A DNA stretch of 64,000 nucleotides from Aptenodytes patagonicus (taxonomy: Eukaryota; Chordata; Aves; Sphenisciformes; Spheniscidae), in NCBI RefSeq assembly GCF_965638725.1, contig NC_134950.1:166384853-166448852 (forward strand), in the 5' to 3' direction. The notes under the pieces are model-generated. The model ran no database searches, was not told the origin of the DNA, and was given only the letters and a program-made list of their open reading frames with translations. This document shows positions 1 through 13,492 of this stretch, one piece after another (positions within the stretch are counted from its first letter, which is position 1; the number at the start of each line of letters is the position of its first letter). Made by a program: the position numbers and the translations under genes.

Positions 1-3000
1 CAGGAATTGACCTTGTGAATGGGACCTGGAGAGGTCCACCATGCCACATGTTGTTTGTAGCCACCAGCTGAAAGAAGGAAAACTGCTGTGGAGCTTTCAG
101 TAGACATGGCTTTCACTGTCCACCAGTGCTGCAAACCCCCTAGGCTGGATCTTCACAGTGCCTCCAGCAGCTCCAGGAGAGGTTTTCAGCCCTTGTCCAC
201 CTTTCTTCCTGTATACACAAACACGCAGAGAGCAAAGCTCCACGATAGCACCTATAATGGTGTTTGCCATAGGGTCACTGTAACAGTGGTCCTGAAACAC
301 AGACGAGGGGAGGGAGGGATGGTTGCTGAGATCATTCCTTCATGCAATGCCTTGTGCAAGCTGCTGCGGCCATCAGCTGCCTGGGAAATGTCCTACATTA
401 TTTGGGGAACCTTCGTGAGAGGAAGACAAATCTCTGGCATCTCAGTGCAGGAGAGAGCTCAGCACATGACCTCCTGAAATGAAATCTCTGCAGATGCACC
501 CCCGGGCTGATGGGGAGCTGTTGCGATGGGTCATGCCCGTTTCCATCCATCAGAGGACCCATTGAGACATGACTGATCTAAGCGGAGCTGACAAAGGCTG
601 AAGACCACTTCCCCATCTGGGGACATGCCACCAGGCTAGGGGGGAAAGGCTGCCTTTTCACACATGGGGGCTATTTCATCCAGCAGCTCCCTTTCGCCAG
701 TGCAGGGGTCCTACAGCTGCAGCACCCATCTCACAGGCTTGGTACGAGCTCCCCTTCCACCTCGCTGACTCCAAGAGTACATCCTAAATTGAAAGCGGCA
801 TGACATGAATAGTTCCCCCCCACCCCACCCCGAAACCAGGCTAACCTCCCACTGCAGGCTGGGGATCCCCCGGTGTTCGTTGTTATACATTGACGCCCAA
901 CGGGGAAGCGCAGCCCTGCGGTTGACAGGTTTTAATGAAGACCTTTGATGTTCAAAGGAAGCGATGGCTGTTTGGTAAGGTCAGTTGAGTTAGAAGAAAG
1001 GGGCAGGCTGGAGCCGGCCGAGCTAAGCCTGTTACACTAGCAGGGCCCCATCTGGAGCTCTTAACTGCTGTCTGGTTTGAGCCAGGCAGGTTGGAGGTGG
1101 GCAGATACAGGGGGCTGGTTTCATGCCAAATGCCATGTGCCTCTCAGAGTTACCATCCCCATCACTCACTTCAGGCCTGCAGGTCAAAGCCTGAAGTCCA
1201 CTCTCACTCCTTGTACCCTGGGGCTGAACTCACACTTGTTTTACAACAGAAATGGAAATGTCAGTATTTAATCGGGAAGGCTCTTAACAATTAAGAAATC
1301 TCTTTAAGATATACCTGGGAACTGCTGTTAGTGACCCCAAAGCTTCAACCTCTCAGCTGGGCTCATTGCCACGGTGAGGCAAGCATGTACTCTTCTGTAG
1401 CCCCAAAATGTGCCTCTGGCCAGTGAAATGGAGCCCAGTGGTTAAGCACCCTTCATATGGGTGTCCATGCTCCCACAGATATTTAAGTCTCTTATGCAAA
1501 CTGGACCAGCTTCAGTGGGAAGGTGGAGAAACAGCCCTGTTTTGCCCAGTTGTCTGGGAGTTTCGCCGGAGATGAGAGGGAAGAGGACAAATTCCCTTAA
1601 AGCACAGGGAATTTTGCCTTTGCATTCTTAGAGCATGAAGAGCAAGTCCATTCAGAAGTTTGAATTAGGAGGTGTAGAAACAGCCAGCTGGATATTTCAG
1701 AAATTTGTCATTTTTTCTGCCATAGAAATTTTTTCAACAACAACAAAGGGAAGTTAACAAAAGACATAACAGCATTTTTTGTCCAGCTCTGGTGGTGATA
1801 TATTTCAAATTTCCCCCCTGACAGACTGTGTCTTTGCTACCAATCGCATCCCTGTGTCCTTCTTAAGTGTTTTTTTTTTCCTGTGATATAAAGGCAGCTG
1901 GTCAAGGCTAGGAGGAGAGTTTTGGTAGAAGACCAGCTCGGTTTTAACATGATCGTCCAAGCTGCAGGTACTGCACACCAGCAGAATAGGTTCTTCTCAG
2001 AAACAGCAACATTTGCAAACAGAGAATTTTTTTCAGCAAAAGGAGAGGAGCTGAGACAAGTTTGAGCAGGACTCCAAGTGTGACCTAGTCAAGCCAGTGA
2101 CTGCAGTTTTGCACTTCCATAGCAAGAAGAAGAGAGGGCAGATGAAGATTTCTAAGGCACCGACCTTTGTTGTTTCCTAAAAGGTGATGCTAAGATTTTC
2201 TGCCCAAGTCTACCACATGAGCAGAGTCACTCCCCACCCACCCATCCTTACAGGATTCCTGGTTTGAAACAGAACAAGCGAGACACAGCCCCAGCAGACA
2301 GCAAAGGACCTTGACTTTCCCTTTTAAACTGTACCCTCCTCCAGTGAGCAATTAATTTTCTCTCTCAGAAGGAGATTAAAATATCTCCATTACACCTGGT
2401 GTGATTCATGCAGGGTTAGAACACCCATTTCCGTGCAGGCATGTTTTCCCCGTTGCAGGTTATGGAGGACGGTGGTTGCTGCTCTCACCCTAGCCTTGGG
2501 GAGGAAGCAGGTTGGGTTTTTCTCTGAGTCAAAACCTATGGTCCAGAGACTGTCTGCATTTGGGGAAATGACCTGGACATCGCAGCCAACTCTCCTGCCT
2601 GGTCACACACCCACAGCTCCAGCGAAAAGCCTGAATGCTGCAAAGACCTCCGCTCCTACCGCCCACCTTATGGGGTGGAGGCACCAATGACAACTTGGCT
2701 TGTAATAATTTCTTCCTTGGAAAGTCATGTCAGGGTAACCCTGCACTAAAGCCATCTCCAAGACTTTTGTGGAGGTTTCCTTACAGCATTAGGAAGTGTT
2801 TTAGCCTGGTTGCCCGGGGGAATGAAGCTTTTGTTACTGTAATGTCTGTCTGTACACATCTTAGTCCTGACTTTTCGAAGAATTTCAAAACCTGTAGGGC
2901 AATTTTGGCCATTTGACTACAAGTCCTCAAAGATATTTAATCGCTACCAGCTTTGTGAATGCAGGTGGGCAGGGAGAGGAGTTAGGCTCCATCTCTACAC

Positions 3001-6000
3001 CTGCAGCACAAGCCCAGAGGTACCAGCAACAAGCAGAGAAGCCTCCTCGGTGAGAGACACAAAATGTTCTGGAGATGTTTCAATCAGAGCTGATACCTCA
3101 TGAGATGCGTGATACTCCCTCCACAAGGCAAAAAGCTATGGGAAGCCTCCACGAGAGCTGAAGCTCGTATGAACACCTTGCTTGCTAAACGAGAGTGAAC
3201 CTGGCTGGTTGCTCATGGTGCTTTGGGTTAAACCAGTCCCACGGGCTGGTGGAAGAGCTCTGCCTTCCTCCGTGCATGTGCTGGTGGCCAAATGATTCAT
3301 GTCACAAGAGGGGAAATGCAAGAGCAAAGCATAAATGAATCACTCTCTGCTGCAGGTCATTTAATTCATTATCCCTTCAGGAGGCAAGCGTTTTTGCACA
3401 GTCTAATTAGATCACCCTAATGGCAGCTATATGATTTTTTTTTTCCACTCTTTACATCTTTCAGCAAAATAGCAGAAAACCTGATGGATACTTAAAAAAG
3501 GAAGAAGCAGCGCTACCCTGGAACAAGCCCCGTGTACCATATGGCTGAGACAGGACAGTTGCAAAATCCTGCAACGCGCTCGTTACGTGCGTTGTCTACA
3601 CTGTAGTGCGCGCTCTGCTCGCTGCCTCCTCTGCCCTAGTTCCCAGACTTTGGGGTATAATTATAGAATAACAGCAACTGAAGCTGGTTTAAAAAAGATG
3701 GTCTTTTTCCATGGAAAAAAATCTGAACAAAATAACAAAAAAAAAGCATTTTTCTTGGCAATGTGTTAATTTTTTCTCTTTTTTTTTTTTGAGAAAATGA
3801 GAACAGAAAATGTTCCATCTTCCTCCCCCTCCTGCCCACCTGTTTTTGGAAGAAAGCAGGAAGGAAAGAGAAGGGAAAAACCCTATGTTTTTAAGCTGGT
3901 TGTTTTCAAAAGTACTAAAACATTTCTACCAAAGCTGACATTTTCTAAGGAAATTCTCATTTTACCTGTAAAGCCCCTTCGAGTTCACAAAAGTACAACT
4001 GCTTGTGACAACAAAAAGAAGGAAAAAAAAAAAGAAGCGTCTTTATTAACCTTCCTCCCCAAAGCTATTGCAAGGTGGCAATGAAAACACAGCCACTTCT
4101 GGGTGAGGAGCCTGGGAGCCTTCAGATGCAGATCGTGCAGCCTGGGAGGTGAGGGGTATTACCCTATGGATGAGATCTGCTCAGACATTAGCATCATGGT
4201 GAGACTTCTGTATCAGGGCTGGCAAGGCTCAGTCTTTATGGTTTCAACCACAAGAATTGTGCTGGACAAAGCACATGGGGATTTTGGGCAGAGCCAGGGT
4301 CCTCTTAGCTTCTCGCACCTCAGTCTGGAAGGTTGCAGAGCCAGCAGGGTCCATCCAGAAGCACATACAGGCTGCAGAGGCTGCAGGACCTCTCTCCTGC
4401 TGAAAGACACCAAGTAACACCAAGGTGCAGAGCTGGTGGGAGGAAGGCAGCTTCCTGCTGGTATGAAAAACCACCACAATTTTCATGAATAAAAGGTGTG
4501 CACTGTACAATGCACACAAGGTCTTGGCACCCCTTCAGGGAGGGTTCAATGTTGCAAAAGAGATCAGTCACCTCAGACTCAGGTCTGTTCACCACTAATG
4601 GTGGAAGCCATCTCACCATACATAGCATCCAAGGAAAGCCATGGGCTGCGGTGCCTGGCTCTTTCTCTGTGTTCTCCACCCTTCCCTTTCCAGCTGAAGA
4701 CCAAGGCCTCTTGCTGGAGTCGTCTCTCATGTAGGAGATCTCAGCACACCCCTGGGCTACATTTGCATTTCCACCAAAGTGACCAATTTGTTGCGTGGGG
4801 GAATGAAGAATGCAGAGAACTGGAAGCCAAATCTTTCATGCATGAGCCATGCCCTTATGTAAGGACGCATAAAGACGCAGCATTTCCCCAGACCTTCAGC
4901 TGGGAAACAGTGGAGTGTCCATGCCTAAACCAGCCACCACTGCTGGGAAGCCCCGTTACCTCCATCCAGGTGTGGGCTGCAAGGACAAGAGCCTTGCAGT
5001 GAAAACAAGGCTTCTTGCAAATGTTTTACCCAGCAGCTCCCACGCTTGGAAGCGCGATCTCGCTCGCAGCACCCTCATCTATCTGCCTCGAGTCCTGCCC
5101 TGCCTATGATAGATTATTTTCATTAACATTTCCCTGCTGTGACTACCACTGCGGCTGCTGTGCCAGTGACGCAGCATGAGCGCTCGCACAGGGGTAGATG
5201 ACAAGTGATGAAATGTTGGTGGTCAGGCCATGTAAAATCTTGGTTTGGGCTGCCCAGCACTGTCCTGTGCATGCTTGTGTTGGACTAATGTCAGCCTGTC
5301 CGCAGAGGAGACTCAGGTGGAAGAGGGAGGTGTTATTCTGCTCTGGCTCTGTCCTGCCTCCCTCCTTCCCTGGTCGACCCGATGACTTTTCTTCACCATG
5401 GGGATTAGTTTGCAAATCCCCTGTGCAAGATTAACGCCCCGCTATCTATACATGCCTTGCATTTCTAATGTCATTCTGCCCTACACAGACAGAGGATGCA
5501 CTGGTGTCTGTGGGTCACTTGGAGGCATCGTCATTCTCTGAGGCACGAAGCATTTTGCAGCATTTGTGTGGGCTTATTCTCAGGCATTTTGCACCACTGC
5601 ACCCCAGTCCAAATTATCCTCTTAGAAAACCCAGTATGTCAAAACACGGCATCAAAATGCACATTTTTTTCTTCTCAAGGAACTGCCAAGGAAAGCTTAT
5701 ATTTATTCAGGAAAAGTTTTTGGCTGAAACATTTGGAAGTCAAAATAACCTTATCAAGAAGGTCCAGAGAATGTAGTTAAGTGTTTAGGAAATAAGGCAG
5801 AGCTTGGGAGGCCACAAAAGCCTCCTGAGCAACACCGTTACATCAGAGGACACATAAAGGAAATGCAACAGCAAAAAACCAGCCTTACAACACCTTCTTA
5901 AATTGCTTAGCACCCATGTCTGACATTTCACACCTGAGCTTCAGTCCTCCAGTCAAACAGGAGGTAAAAGCCTTTCAGTGGGATTATGGCTCCTAAAGGG

Positions 6001-9000
6001 CTGATTATCTCCAGCAGGTATCAAAGGGCTCTGCTGAGACAGGAGCTGGCACTGGGCCCAGGGGGATGACACACCACCGTGCTTTGATCAAGACCTCTGC
6101 AAAAGCCCCAGCCTCCCAGGGGACAGGCTCCCAAAAGAGCCATCTCTTCACCGCAGGGCATCTTGCAGGTGGCATGTCCTGTGTCACCAATACTGCTGTG
6201 CACATGCTGCTTGCTCCCGAACCATGAGATCCAGAAACCCCAACACAACAGCAGGAATCCCATAGCTTGAAGCAAACCCATACGGGAAGGTGCAACATCT
6301 GTCTGAAGGAGCTTGTCAGAGCTGGATGCAACATGAGCCGTGCTGATTGCAGGAGCGATCCGTGCTCCAGCCACGGTAAACATCCCCCACTGACGGCATT
6401 GGCCTTGCAGCTTCCCAACAGAGAGCCATCCCAAAACTTAAAAGGCAGAAGCTTTTCCCTGGGAAACTTTACGTCTCGTTTTGTTTCTGAAACTGCAAAA
6501 AGTGGCATCGGTTCATGTGAACACCCAGACTTTTTCCATTTCTTTGCTACATCAGTGTCTTGGCAGCATAGCAAAGACCCTGAATCCCCCTGGAAAAGCA
6601 AAAGAGGAAAGAGGAGAGTAGAGAAAAGGATGGCAGTAGGGCAGGGGGGTCTGATATTTTTCCATGATCCAGAAAACTCTTATTCCCCATGACCTTGTTA
6701 GGAGGCTGGAGGCTGCTGTTTAGTCAGAGCTGTCAGACAGTGGTGCTGGCAGGAGATGGATGAGCCGTGGTGCGGCTCTGCAGAAGGCGTCATGGAGACA
6801 GGCTGTTTTAAGGAGCAGGAACGGTGGGAAAAGGCAGCAGGAGAAGACTAAGGCAGAACCGAAATGCCAGTGAGCACCAGGCTGTGAAGAAAGTAACTGT
6901 CTGGCATAGCTATATACAGGAGATACATGCAGAGGCTCCTCAAATAGCCATCAAGACAGCAAGGCTCTGGGGTATCTTTAGGCTGGGCTGACAGAGAAGG
7001 GTTGTGAGGGTCAGGGGACCTGCCCTTGATGCCTTAGGAGCTTGATTCTGTCTCCTGCAAGGCATTGATGGGCCCTTGGTTGCAGACCCTGGTCATTTGT
7101 TTGGGCTGTCTGAATAGAAGCCAGATGTCTCCTCCAGCATCTCCCAGCACGACCCCACACACTGCCTGCTGCCAGACCTTTATCCCAAACACCAGCATCA
7201 CCATGCTCCATCCCCACAAGACAAGGATGCTGAAAGTTTTGCTTTAATTTTTACTGTGTAACATTAATTATGAATTTCCTTTGATATTCCCTGCCCTCAT
7301 AATACCAAGGATGCGATTTCCCTCTGCCCTGCCAGAGAGAATGGATTTGGGTACAATCCTGCAACATGCTCCGATGTAAAGCACAGATCTGGAGATTGCT
7401 TTATTGCTGCCCTGTGATCACTCTCAAGACATCTGATCCTGCCACTCTCAGCTCTGCAATAATGCTCTTGTCACACTCCTGGTCTTTGCAGGACATCTGC
7501 AGCCCTATGCATGTCCTGATGCAAGCCCAAGAGTTAGTGTGCAGGGACAGTGTTACTGAGCTACATTAATCGTCACTGAAGTGCCTGGTCTGTTTTGTGT
7601 GGCTGGTTTTTAAACAGAAGCATGGCTTTGTTTATATCAGATGTTCACAACTTGGGTACAAGCTGAACAACGCTTTGCCATATCAGTATCCCCAGTCTGT
7701 TCTGGACAGAAGACTTAACTCCAGCATGGACACTTCCTAGGGGGAAGAGGGAGTGCTAACAGAAGTGTGCTTTGGGAAATAAGAAAAATATTCATCTCTC
7801 TTGTATTCAGGGCAGACGTGACCCCTTCATATCCCCAGGACCTCCTGCTGCAGAGAGAACCCTCAGCCCACGTCTGTAGCAGCCTGCAAAGTCAAAGTTA
7901 TGGTCCTGCATAGGTTCATGTGCAGGCACATTGGCGGTGCGGACATCCCAGCTGAGAAGTAAAAGAAATCTCTGGCTAATGCCTGCCCTGGGATTTGGGA
8001 GAGCTTGGCTCTGTTCTCTGCTGTGCCAAAGGTTTCCAGTCACTTAACCCCTCAGCTCCTGGTCTGTAACAAAGGGGTACTGGTGTGCCATTCCTTCTCT
8101 CCCTGGAGAGCTGTGAGATGCTCAGGCAGCAGCACCACGGGAGCCACACAGGCACCCTGAGCAGTTTGGCATAAAGAGACAGCATATGTCCAAGACCCTG
8201 GTCCTGCGATGGGCTTGTAAGGTAAAATTCACCCCAAACAGCTCTGAGGTAATCTAGCCTTGGCTTGAGATCATTTGATCCCCACAGCATGGTTTGTTCA
8301 CATTTTCTCTTTAGCCTCTCGCTAACCCAAATGCAGGGCTCCCACCAGATGTCCCTTTAGCTGGGGAGCTGTATTTCTAAGAGGGTGGGATATGTGACTC
8401 CCTTGGTTTTACAGTCAGGAGGGGAATGAGCAGGATTTTGCTGAACAAGGAGGCTATGTCTATACCAGTAAATAAAAGAGACCAAGAGCAGCTGCATGGC
8501 CAGATGGCACGACACAGGCCTATAAACCAAATTCTCTTCCCCTCCCCTCCAGACCCTAAACAGGGTGGCCTCAGCCATGCTGACAGCTGGGACTGGTCCC
8601 TGCCCCACACCAGCCCTTGAAGAGCCCCCAGGCACTATCTGAGAGAGGATGAAGCCGTGCCAAGGACCATGATGACAGCATGGACCATTGTGAATCAGTG
8701 CATGGCTGGTGCCTGGGTTAGTGCACTATTATGAATGTTACCGTAGAGATTTTGGGCTCCCCATTGGCGCCTGTCCTCTCATGACATAGAGGTCTTGAAG
8801 TGGGCACACCCAAGCCAGAACCAAGCATTGGAGTCCCCCCTGATGCCCAGGATTTTGCGGGTCTGCATGCAGTTCCCATATCACAGGGCAGCAGGATTCA
8901 AACCTTTTATCTTGACATACTGCAATGCAAAGGGAAGGCGTATCCCCACCGGCTGCGCATCCCGCTCCCAGCAGACGTCTCCCACCATGCCAAGCCAAGT

Positions 9001-10528
9001 ACCAGGGGCTGCCACACTCAGCAAGGAGCTGGACCAAACCCAGCAACCACTTCCATAAACCACTCATCAGCTTCCCTGCCTCCTGGCTCAGGGTACAGAG
9101 CTCTGCACCGCAGCTCCGGGTCTCTGCTGCTTTATATCTTGTCTGCTCTCCTTTCTGCTTGAGAGGGGTTCCTTTTCCCTACTCAGGATATCCAGCGCAG
9201 GGCTTGGAGGGGTTATCCAGGATACCCCAGATGCACAGTCCATGCACAAATCACCTGAATGCATGCAAACTTATCCAAAACACACCTCGTCTCTCAGGGT
9301 GATTGCACAATGCACTTTGCTGTTGATCTCCACTCATTCAGCAACCATTTTCTCCAGGTGAACCCTGGGTGGACGTGACCAGGAAAATCTAGATGGAGGG
9401 AAATCCAAACAGGGCCAGACCTCTCTTGGAGTGCTTTGCAACCCGTTTGCACAGCTTGGAGGGGCACGCACTGCAGCATAGCAAAGAACCAGGGACCTTG
9501 ATGTCTCTCTTCGATCAGATGCAGACAGTAGCCTGTCTGGTTACAGAGAGCACTTTCTTTGATTAAAAGCTAATAAATATTCATCCCTCTCCTCCCCTGC
9601 CGTCCCTCCCAAATCCCCAGAGACAAAACTTAGACAAGCAAAACTGTTTCATTTGTGATGTATTCCAGCACGTTGCTCCAAAACACTTGGAAACATTCCA
9701 GGTAGCAATGCGCAGCAGCAAGAGCTATGGATCATCAAGAAAAGAGCCAATACTTTGCATTCACTTAAAACAAGACTTAGGTCATAAAGGACATGCTCAT
9801 TATTAATGGAGGGTGTTGGGAAGTAAAGTATAAAGTGTACACAGATACTTATCCCTAGCTAATTCTTCAATAAATTGGCAAAGATACATCACTGCCTGCA
9901 GAGCAGGAGACAGAGAGAAATTAGATGTTAAGGACAGCTTAGTTCCCTAGGAATAAGATGTACCATCAGTTGATGAAAACTACAGCAAGGAGCAAGGGAA
10001 GAAGATATTCAGTGGTGAAGGTTGTCTCCTTTTAAGGCAAGGAAAACTAAACTCTCACCAGGAAAGAACAGGTTTGAACAGATGGGGAGATCACGGCCAG
10101 TGTAACAGAGCAGGGACCACTGAGCTGATCCTGGTGAAACACAGACTACAAAACCAAGCCACTGTCACCCAAGAGAAGATCAGAGGAGCCAAGGACCTAT
10201 TCAGCAGAGAAATGTTGCTGGAGAATACCAGTCCTGGTGTTTGGGAGTTCAGAGAAATACGGAATAGATGCAATAATGTGCTGTCTCAACACAGATTTAA
10301 ACCACAGCCCTGTAGGGAAAGTCCCTCTGAGGGCACTAGACTGTAGATGGTGAAGAACCTCCCACCTCTGGATGGAAGCCTATCCCACAGCTATCTCTGC
10401 AGCTACTGTAACCCTGTGTTTTCCCACCTCTTGGCTTACAGCCTGAGTATAGAGCAATTATTTCTTGGGGAAGGACTGCCTTCATTGGTATCGATAGGGG
10501 GTTCAGAGGTGATCTCACAATCCCAACA

Positions 10529-10608
10529 GTAATAGTAATAGTAATTAACAGTAAAATAGTAAGACTAAGATAATAATTTATGATAATAATTATTATTTAT
10601 TATTACTG
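10529..10608. repeat. AT-rich TAA/TAG-type simple sequence
   Basis: An irregular run of AATAGT and AATAAT/ATTATT units makes about 80 bp of almost pure A/T with scattered G. It looks like a degenerate trinucleotide microsatellite. Confidence 0.6.
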
Positions 10609-11901
10609 CAGCCACATCCAAGCGTGTGCATCCTCCTGCATCCTGTGAACGTGGTGCTGGGACGCCAGCCTGGGTCTCTGCTCTGGGTGAGCAGTAACAT
10701 GTTATCCCTGTGCTTCTGCAACCCACCAGCCCCACTGCCCTGCACACCAGTGAGCTGGCTGCATCACCACCAGCAGGATCCACAGATGGGATCCACAGGG
10801 TCCACCAGCAGCCCAGAGACGAAATCTCCATCCCATGATCTCCACGCTGTTTAAGCACAAAGGAGCCTGTGTCTGCTGCCCGGCCCCATAGAAACCAAGC
10901 ACTTGTATCTTTCCTTGGCTATTAAGGCCTCAAGTTAGAGGCTGACAGCAGAAGTGGATAGAAGATGAAGCATTGCAATTTTTCAGCCTTTCTAATGGCA
11001 TCCTCCAGCTTTGCAGGGGCTGTTGGGCAAACAAGAAGCAAGCAGCTTAATGGCTGTATTTCAGCTGGCACGAGCGCTGCAAAGCCCGTGTCACGGGCCA
11101 GTTTCTCTGCTGAGCTGAGATTTGCTTGGCACAGCAGCGCGGTGGGTCCCCAGGGAGCCCACGGCTGCTCTCTGATCCTCTAGCTGGGTCTCAGCCAGAC
11201 CCTGCAGAGCCGACGGCCGCCCCTACCGCGGGGGGAGCACGGCCGAGCGGGGCACCCTGGCCAAGCTTTGTCTTAATGCCAGCTCAGCTGATCAAGGCCT
11301 TAGAAGAAAAGCAGTGGGAAACTGAGGATCTCCATCACTGAGGGGAAAAGCCCTTCTGGAGGACCATACCCAAACACCCGGGTGGCACCGGAGAGCACAA
11401 AGGTATCACGCACATCACAAAGGGACTCTGGCCCTCGGTTTGCAGAGGTCCAGGCTCTGGGGTAAGAGCAGGAAGTTCTTCTTTAAAAAAAAGACAAACC
11501 CTGCCCTTTTAGGCAGCTTCCCATGGAAATGGGATGCTTGCAGTGATACCCGCATGAAAACACCCTTTCTCCAGCACCTTCATGTCCCCTTTGCCCACGT
11601 GAGCTGAAAGAGGTCTCAAGCACAGCAACAGCCCCATGCTTTTCATGAAAGCAGGCAGCTGGGTGGAGGAAAAAACCTATCTGTGTCTCTTACATGTTTC
11701 CCACAAAGGGGAAAGCTGCAGTTGAATCTCAAAGCTCAGGGGATGCACACGGGGGAGAGACCCATCCCCTTGGTGCCTGCTGTGGGCTGCAGGCAGCAGG
11801 GAGCAAGTCTTGCCTCGTTCTTGCGCTCACAGGAAACACCATTGGTATGAAAACGTCAAAGTGTTCAGTGCCTCGTGAAATAGATTGCACCAACCCCTGA
11901 A

Positions 11902-11920
11902 CACACACACTCACACACAC
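11902..11920. repeat. Short CA repeat
   Basis: An ACACACAC run with one interrupting T. Short, with no other feature attached. Confidence 0.6.
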
Positions 11921-12075
11921 AGGGTGATCCATCCTCCACAGAAATGCATGGCCACGCCACCATTTTGGGATTTAAAAAGGGGGGGGGAGACCAATCTTGC
12001 CAATTTTTGCTACTGTCAGTGTTCACTTTTTTAAACCCTTTTTAACATTTACTTTCCCTTCCTGTGTGGGCTCAG

Positions 12076-12156
12076 AGTCAGATTTCAACACTTTGAGACC
12101 TCTGGTAGCTTCAGCCGATGTCTCTTTACGGGGATGTCCTACAGCATGGACCTCAG
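12076..12156 (+). CDS. Possible internal coding exon (weak) of the unidentified Ser/Pro-rich gene
   Basis: A pyrimidine-rich acceptor (ACTTTCCCTTCCTG...CTCAG) opens an 81-bp frame that starts and ends in phase 1. Its peptide includes DFNTLRPLVASADVSLRG. The final single base G would combine with GA at the start of the exon at 13380 to make a Gly codon, so the junction is in phase. The donor, CAG|GTGGCT, is weak because it lacks G at +5. The frame stays open beyond the donor, so the exon could equally be a chance frame. I list it because length, acceptor and phase all fit. Treat it as the least certain coding segment of the model. Confidence 0.33.
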
Positions 12157-12565
12157 GTGGCTTGGAGATGCTCTGCATGTCACAGGCACTACTTAGTGCT
12201 GGATCAGATTTTCTGTATCAGGCAGAGAGTCAGGTACATTGGGAAATTTGTGCTTTCCATTTCCTCTGTGTACCCCAGGTTAACAGGTTTGCAAACTTTC
12301 TTACTCCTTTGCAGGACTCTCCTTGCTGAGGCAGAAGAAAACCTAGTAACAGCTTCAAGAAAAACACTACAGAGGCCCCTATAGGGCTGCCAAATGGGTA
12401 TAGTTAAACCTCATGCTTGACTTCATCTTCAAGGTCCTCTTGCCACGGCAGTTCAGCAGGAGATAATGAGGAAAATCCTTCGGTAGATCTGGCTGGGCAA
12501 AAGTTGAGTTGGGAAAAAAACCCAGCTGTATCATCTCCCGACTAACATCTTTTTGGTGGAGTCTC

Positions 12566-12612
12566 TATGTATATATATGTAGGTGTGTATGTATACGTAT
12601 ATATATGTCATG
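12566..12612. repeat. TA/TG-rich simple repeat
   Basis: Alternating TATA and TGTA units form a degenerate dinucleotide microsatellite of about 47 bp. It lies between two proposed exons and has no coding potential. Confidence 0.65.
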
Positions 12613-13379
12613 TTATGTTCCAGTCTGTTACGCAGGTCAGATTTCTTCACATGAGTAATTTGCACAGTTTTTCTTAACAGAAAATGTTGTGCTCAAGCAC
12701 AAGGAAAAAAATGTAGCTTTTCATAGGGAAAAATTAACCTTGGATGGGGAGAATTTGCTGAAATATTCCTTCATGCTCCCAGATGAATTTTTGTATTTGT
12801 TTGTTGTTTCACAAGACCCTAGCAATGGTCCTTTTGTGTTCTGTGTTCAGAAGGGTTAGGCTTCACAAATAACATGGTTTAATGCATAATATTTAATGAA
12901 CTTGTTCAGGATTTACACCAGTACCAAAATCTAACCCACAGCAACTATATGTAAATATACTTTTAAAAATACTGTGCAAAAAGTGACCTGCTTCCCCTAA
13001 TGCCCACATAATGAAGAAATAAGGGCTTATGCCACCAGACACCCCCCCTTGGAGCACATCTTCTGAGATGTTCAGTCAAGGAGCCGCTCCAGCACAGCCT
13101 CCAAAGGGAAGCCTGATCATTAAAATATGACATTTCTGTGCCATGTGATGAATGACGATTGAGCTCGCAGCTGTCATCAAGACAGAGAACTCATCCCACC
13201 AGAGCACTGATGTTAAGGGAAACAATCCCTTTGATTTAGAGTTTGGACCAGGCCTCAAATGCAGGGGCTGAGGGCAAGTGTTTGGTTTCCAGGGAGTCCT
13301 AGGCTCTGTCACAGTATGTCCTCAAAATCCTTCCACAAAGGCATATCGTGGCTTAACTCCTTTGGGTCCCCTGCTTCAG

Positions 13380-13492
13380 GAGCAGGTATGTTCCAGTCAA
13401 TCACAAGTCCTACAAATCTAGCAGCATCAAATTCAAAGTCTGAGAACTACAAACACTGTCTCTTTGCACCTGAACCAAGACTCTTCTTGAAG
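13380..13492 (+). CDS. Internal coding exon of an unidentified Ser/Pro-rich protein gene
   Basis: The acceptor CTCCTTTGGGTCCCCTGCTTCAG has a good pyrimidine tract and the donor is AAG|GTGGGC. The 113-bp exon begins with the last two bases of a split codon (GA), then 37 codons including MFQSITSPTNLAASNSK and ending in LFLK. It finishes in phase 0, matching the phase-0 start of the exon at 17202, so the join reads LFLK-EDPRS. The peptide is polar and rich in Ser and Asn, with no recognised domain. The open frame extends to both sides, so frame length alone is not evidence. The case rests on the splice sites and the phase match. The 5' partner is either the weak exon at 12076-12156 or an exon outside what I could see. 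Confidence 0.62.

Larger units (their letters stand above)
1..12075. other. Non-coding stretch, no supportable gene
   Basis: No exon here has both good splice sites and a phase that can be tied to the gene downstream. Open frames occur on both strands but overlap each other, lack splice context and look like chance. The stretch may be upstream intron of the plus-strand gene, because the first exons of that gene are not visible. Small simple-sequence patches (AT-rich near 10530-10608, CA-rich near 11902-11925) are listed separately. Short CpG-containing patches near 880-975 and 8938-8980 carry protein-like frames but lack convincing acceptor/donor pairs. Confidence 0.5.

Noticed and set aside
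6005..6601. 198-codon minus-strand frame
   Set aside because: Cys/Trp-rich random composition with overlapping frames on both strands; no splice sites or motif support.
10074..10346. 90-codon frame with peptide-like content (TTELILVKHRLQNQ...)
   Set aside because: The upstream sequence is purine-rich with no acceptor tract and no usable donor; possibly a relic, but not supportable.
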